DNA from: Desulfobacteraceae bacterium
GTDB taxonomy: Bacteria; Desulfobacterota; DSM-4660; Desulfatiglandales; B25-G16
DNA length: 5,347 nt
Direction of reading: 5' to 3'
Assembly: GCA_030669265.1 (NCBI GenBank)
Contig: DAOVDY010000075.1
Coordinates: 1-5,347, forward strand
Part shown: positions 5,281-5,347 of the stretch, piece after piece
How positions within the stretch are numbered: the stretch's first letter is position 1
Layout: each line of letters begins with the position of its first letter
The notes under the pieces: model-generated
Databases searched by the model: none
What the model was told of the DNA's origin: nothing
The model's input: the letters and a program-made list of their open reading frames with translations, nothing else
Translations under genes and position numbers: made by a program

Positions 5281-5347
5281 ATGGTCGTAAACCGAACAAT
5301 ACTTGTCTGTCAGGGAACAGGTTGTGTATCCGCAGGCGCAACCCAGA
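5281..5347 (+). CDS. NuoF/HydB-like NADH-binding flavoprotein, N-terminus only (cut by window end)
   Basis: Only the first 22 codons are present and the frame is open to the window edge. They read MVVNRTILVCQGTGCVSAGA and two further residues (TQ). The C10-x4-C15 motif in CQGTGC matches the N-terminal thioredoxin-like [2Fe-2S] domain found in HydB-type NuoF proteins (absent from E. coli-type NuoF). That family then carries an NADH/FMN domain and a [4Fe-4S] domain, often plus a C-terminal two-cluster ferredoxin domain; none of these can be seen here. It would be the diaphorase partner of the NuoE-like domain encoded at 70-1071. The 13-nt gap after the NfnB-like gene and the overlapping ribosome binding site place it in the same operon. 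Family assignment rests on a very short segment plus context. Confidence 0.72.
   Translation, partial: MVVNRTILVCQGTGCVSAGATQ

Noticed and set aside
1..5347. CRISPR array, tRNA/rRNA gene or integrase/transposase
   Set aside because: No regularly spaced repeats of CRISPR length, no tRNA-like cloverleaf sequence and no recombinase motifs were seen on either strand.

Overview
The window holds four complete genes and the first codons of a fifth. All are on the + strand and all encode cytoplasmic iron-sulfur or flavin redox proteins. In order they are: (1) a response-regulator receiver domain fused to a NuoE/HydC-like thioredoxin-fold [2Fe-2S] domain; (2) a NuoG/HydA-like multi-cluster iron-sulfur protein whose C-terminal molybdopterin-oxidoreductase module is strongly shortened; (3) an NfnA-like (SudB/PyrK-type) FAD/NAD-binding subunit with a [2Fe-2S] cluster; (4) an NfnB-like (SudA/GltD-type) subunit with two N-terminal [4Fe-4S] sites and two dinucleotide-binding folds; (5) the start of a NuoF/HydB-like subunit, cut by the window edge.

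Genes 2 to 5 are tightly packed (gaps of about 9 to 14 nt, each with a Shine-Dalgarno sequence at or near the preceding stop codon) and very probably form one operon. Gene 1 is separated from gene 2 by about 180 nt. That gap carries three tandem 9-bp repeats and a 94-bp segment bounded by perfect 13-bp inverted repeats. The 5' edge carries short 7-bp tandem repeats just before gene 1.

Taken together the gene set supplies NuoE-, NuoG- and NuoF-like subunits (the diaphorase core of HydABC-type electron-bifurcating enzymes and of complex I) plus both subunits of NfnAB (NADH-dependent ferredoxin:NADP+ oxidoreductase). The inferred product is a soluble multi-subunit complex moving electrons among NAD(H), NADP(H) and probably ferredoxin. 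No hydrogenase H-cluster domain, no molybdenum catalytic domain and no membrane subunit is visible. The receiver domain on the NuoE-like subunit suggests that a phosphorelay could act directly on the enzyme.

The organism is a bacterium with anaerobic-style metabolism, moderately AT-rich DNA and canonical AGGAG-type ribosome binding sites. Short intergenic tandem repeats of this kind, together with such redox operons, are what I would expect in Desulfobacterota (former Deltaproteobacteria), Nitrospirota or anammox Planctomycetes. The window alone does not decide among these.
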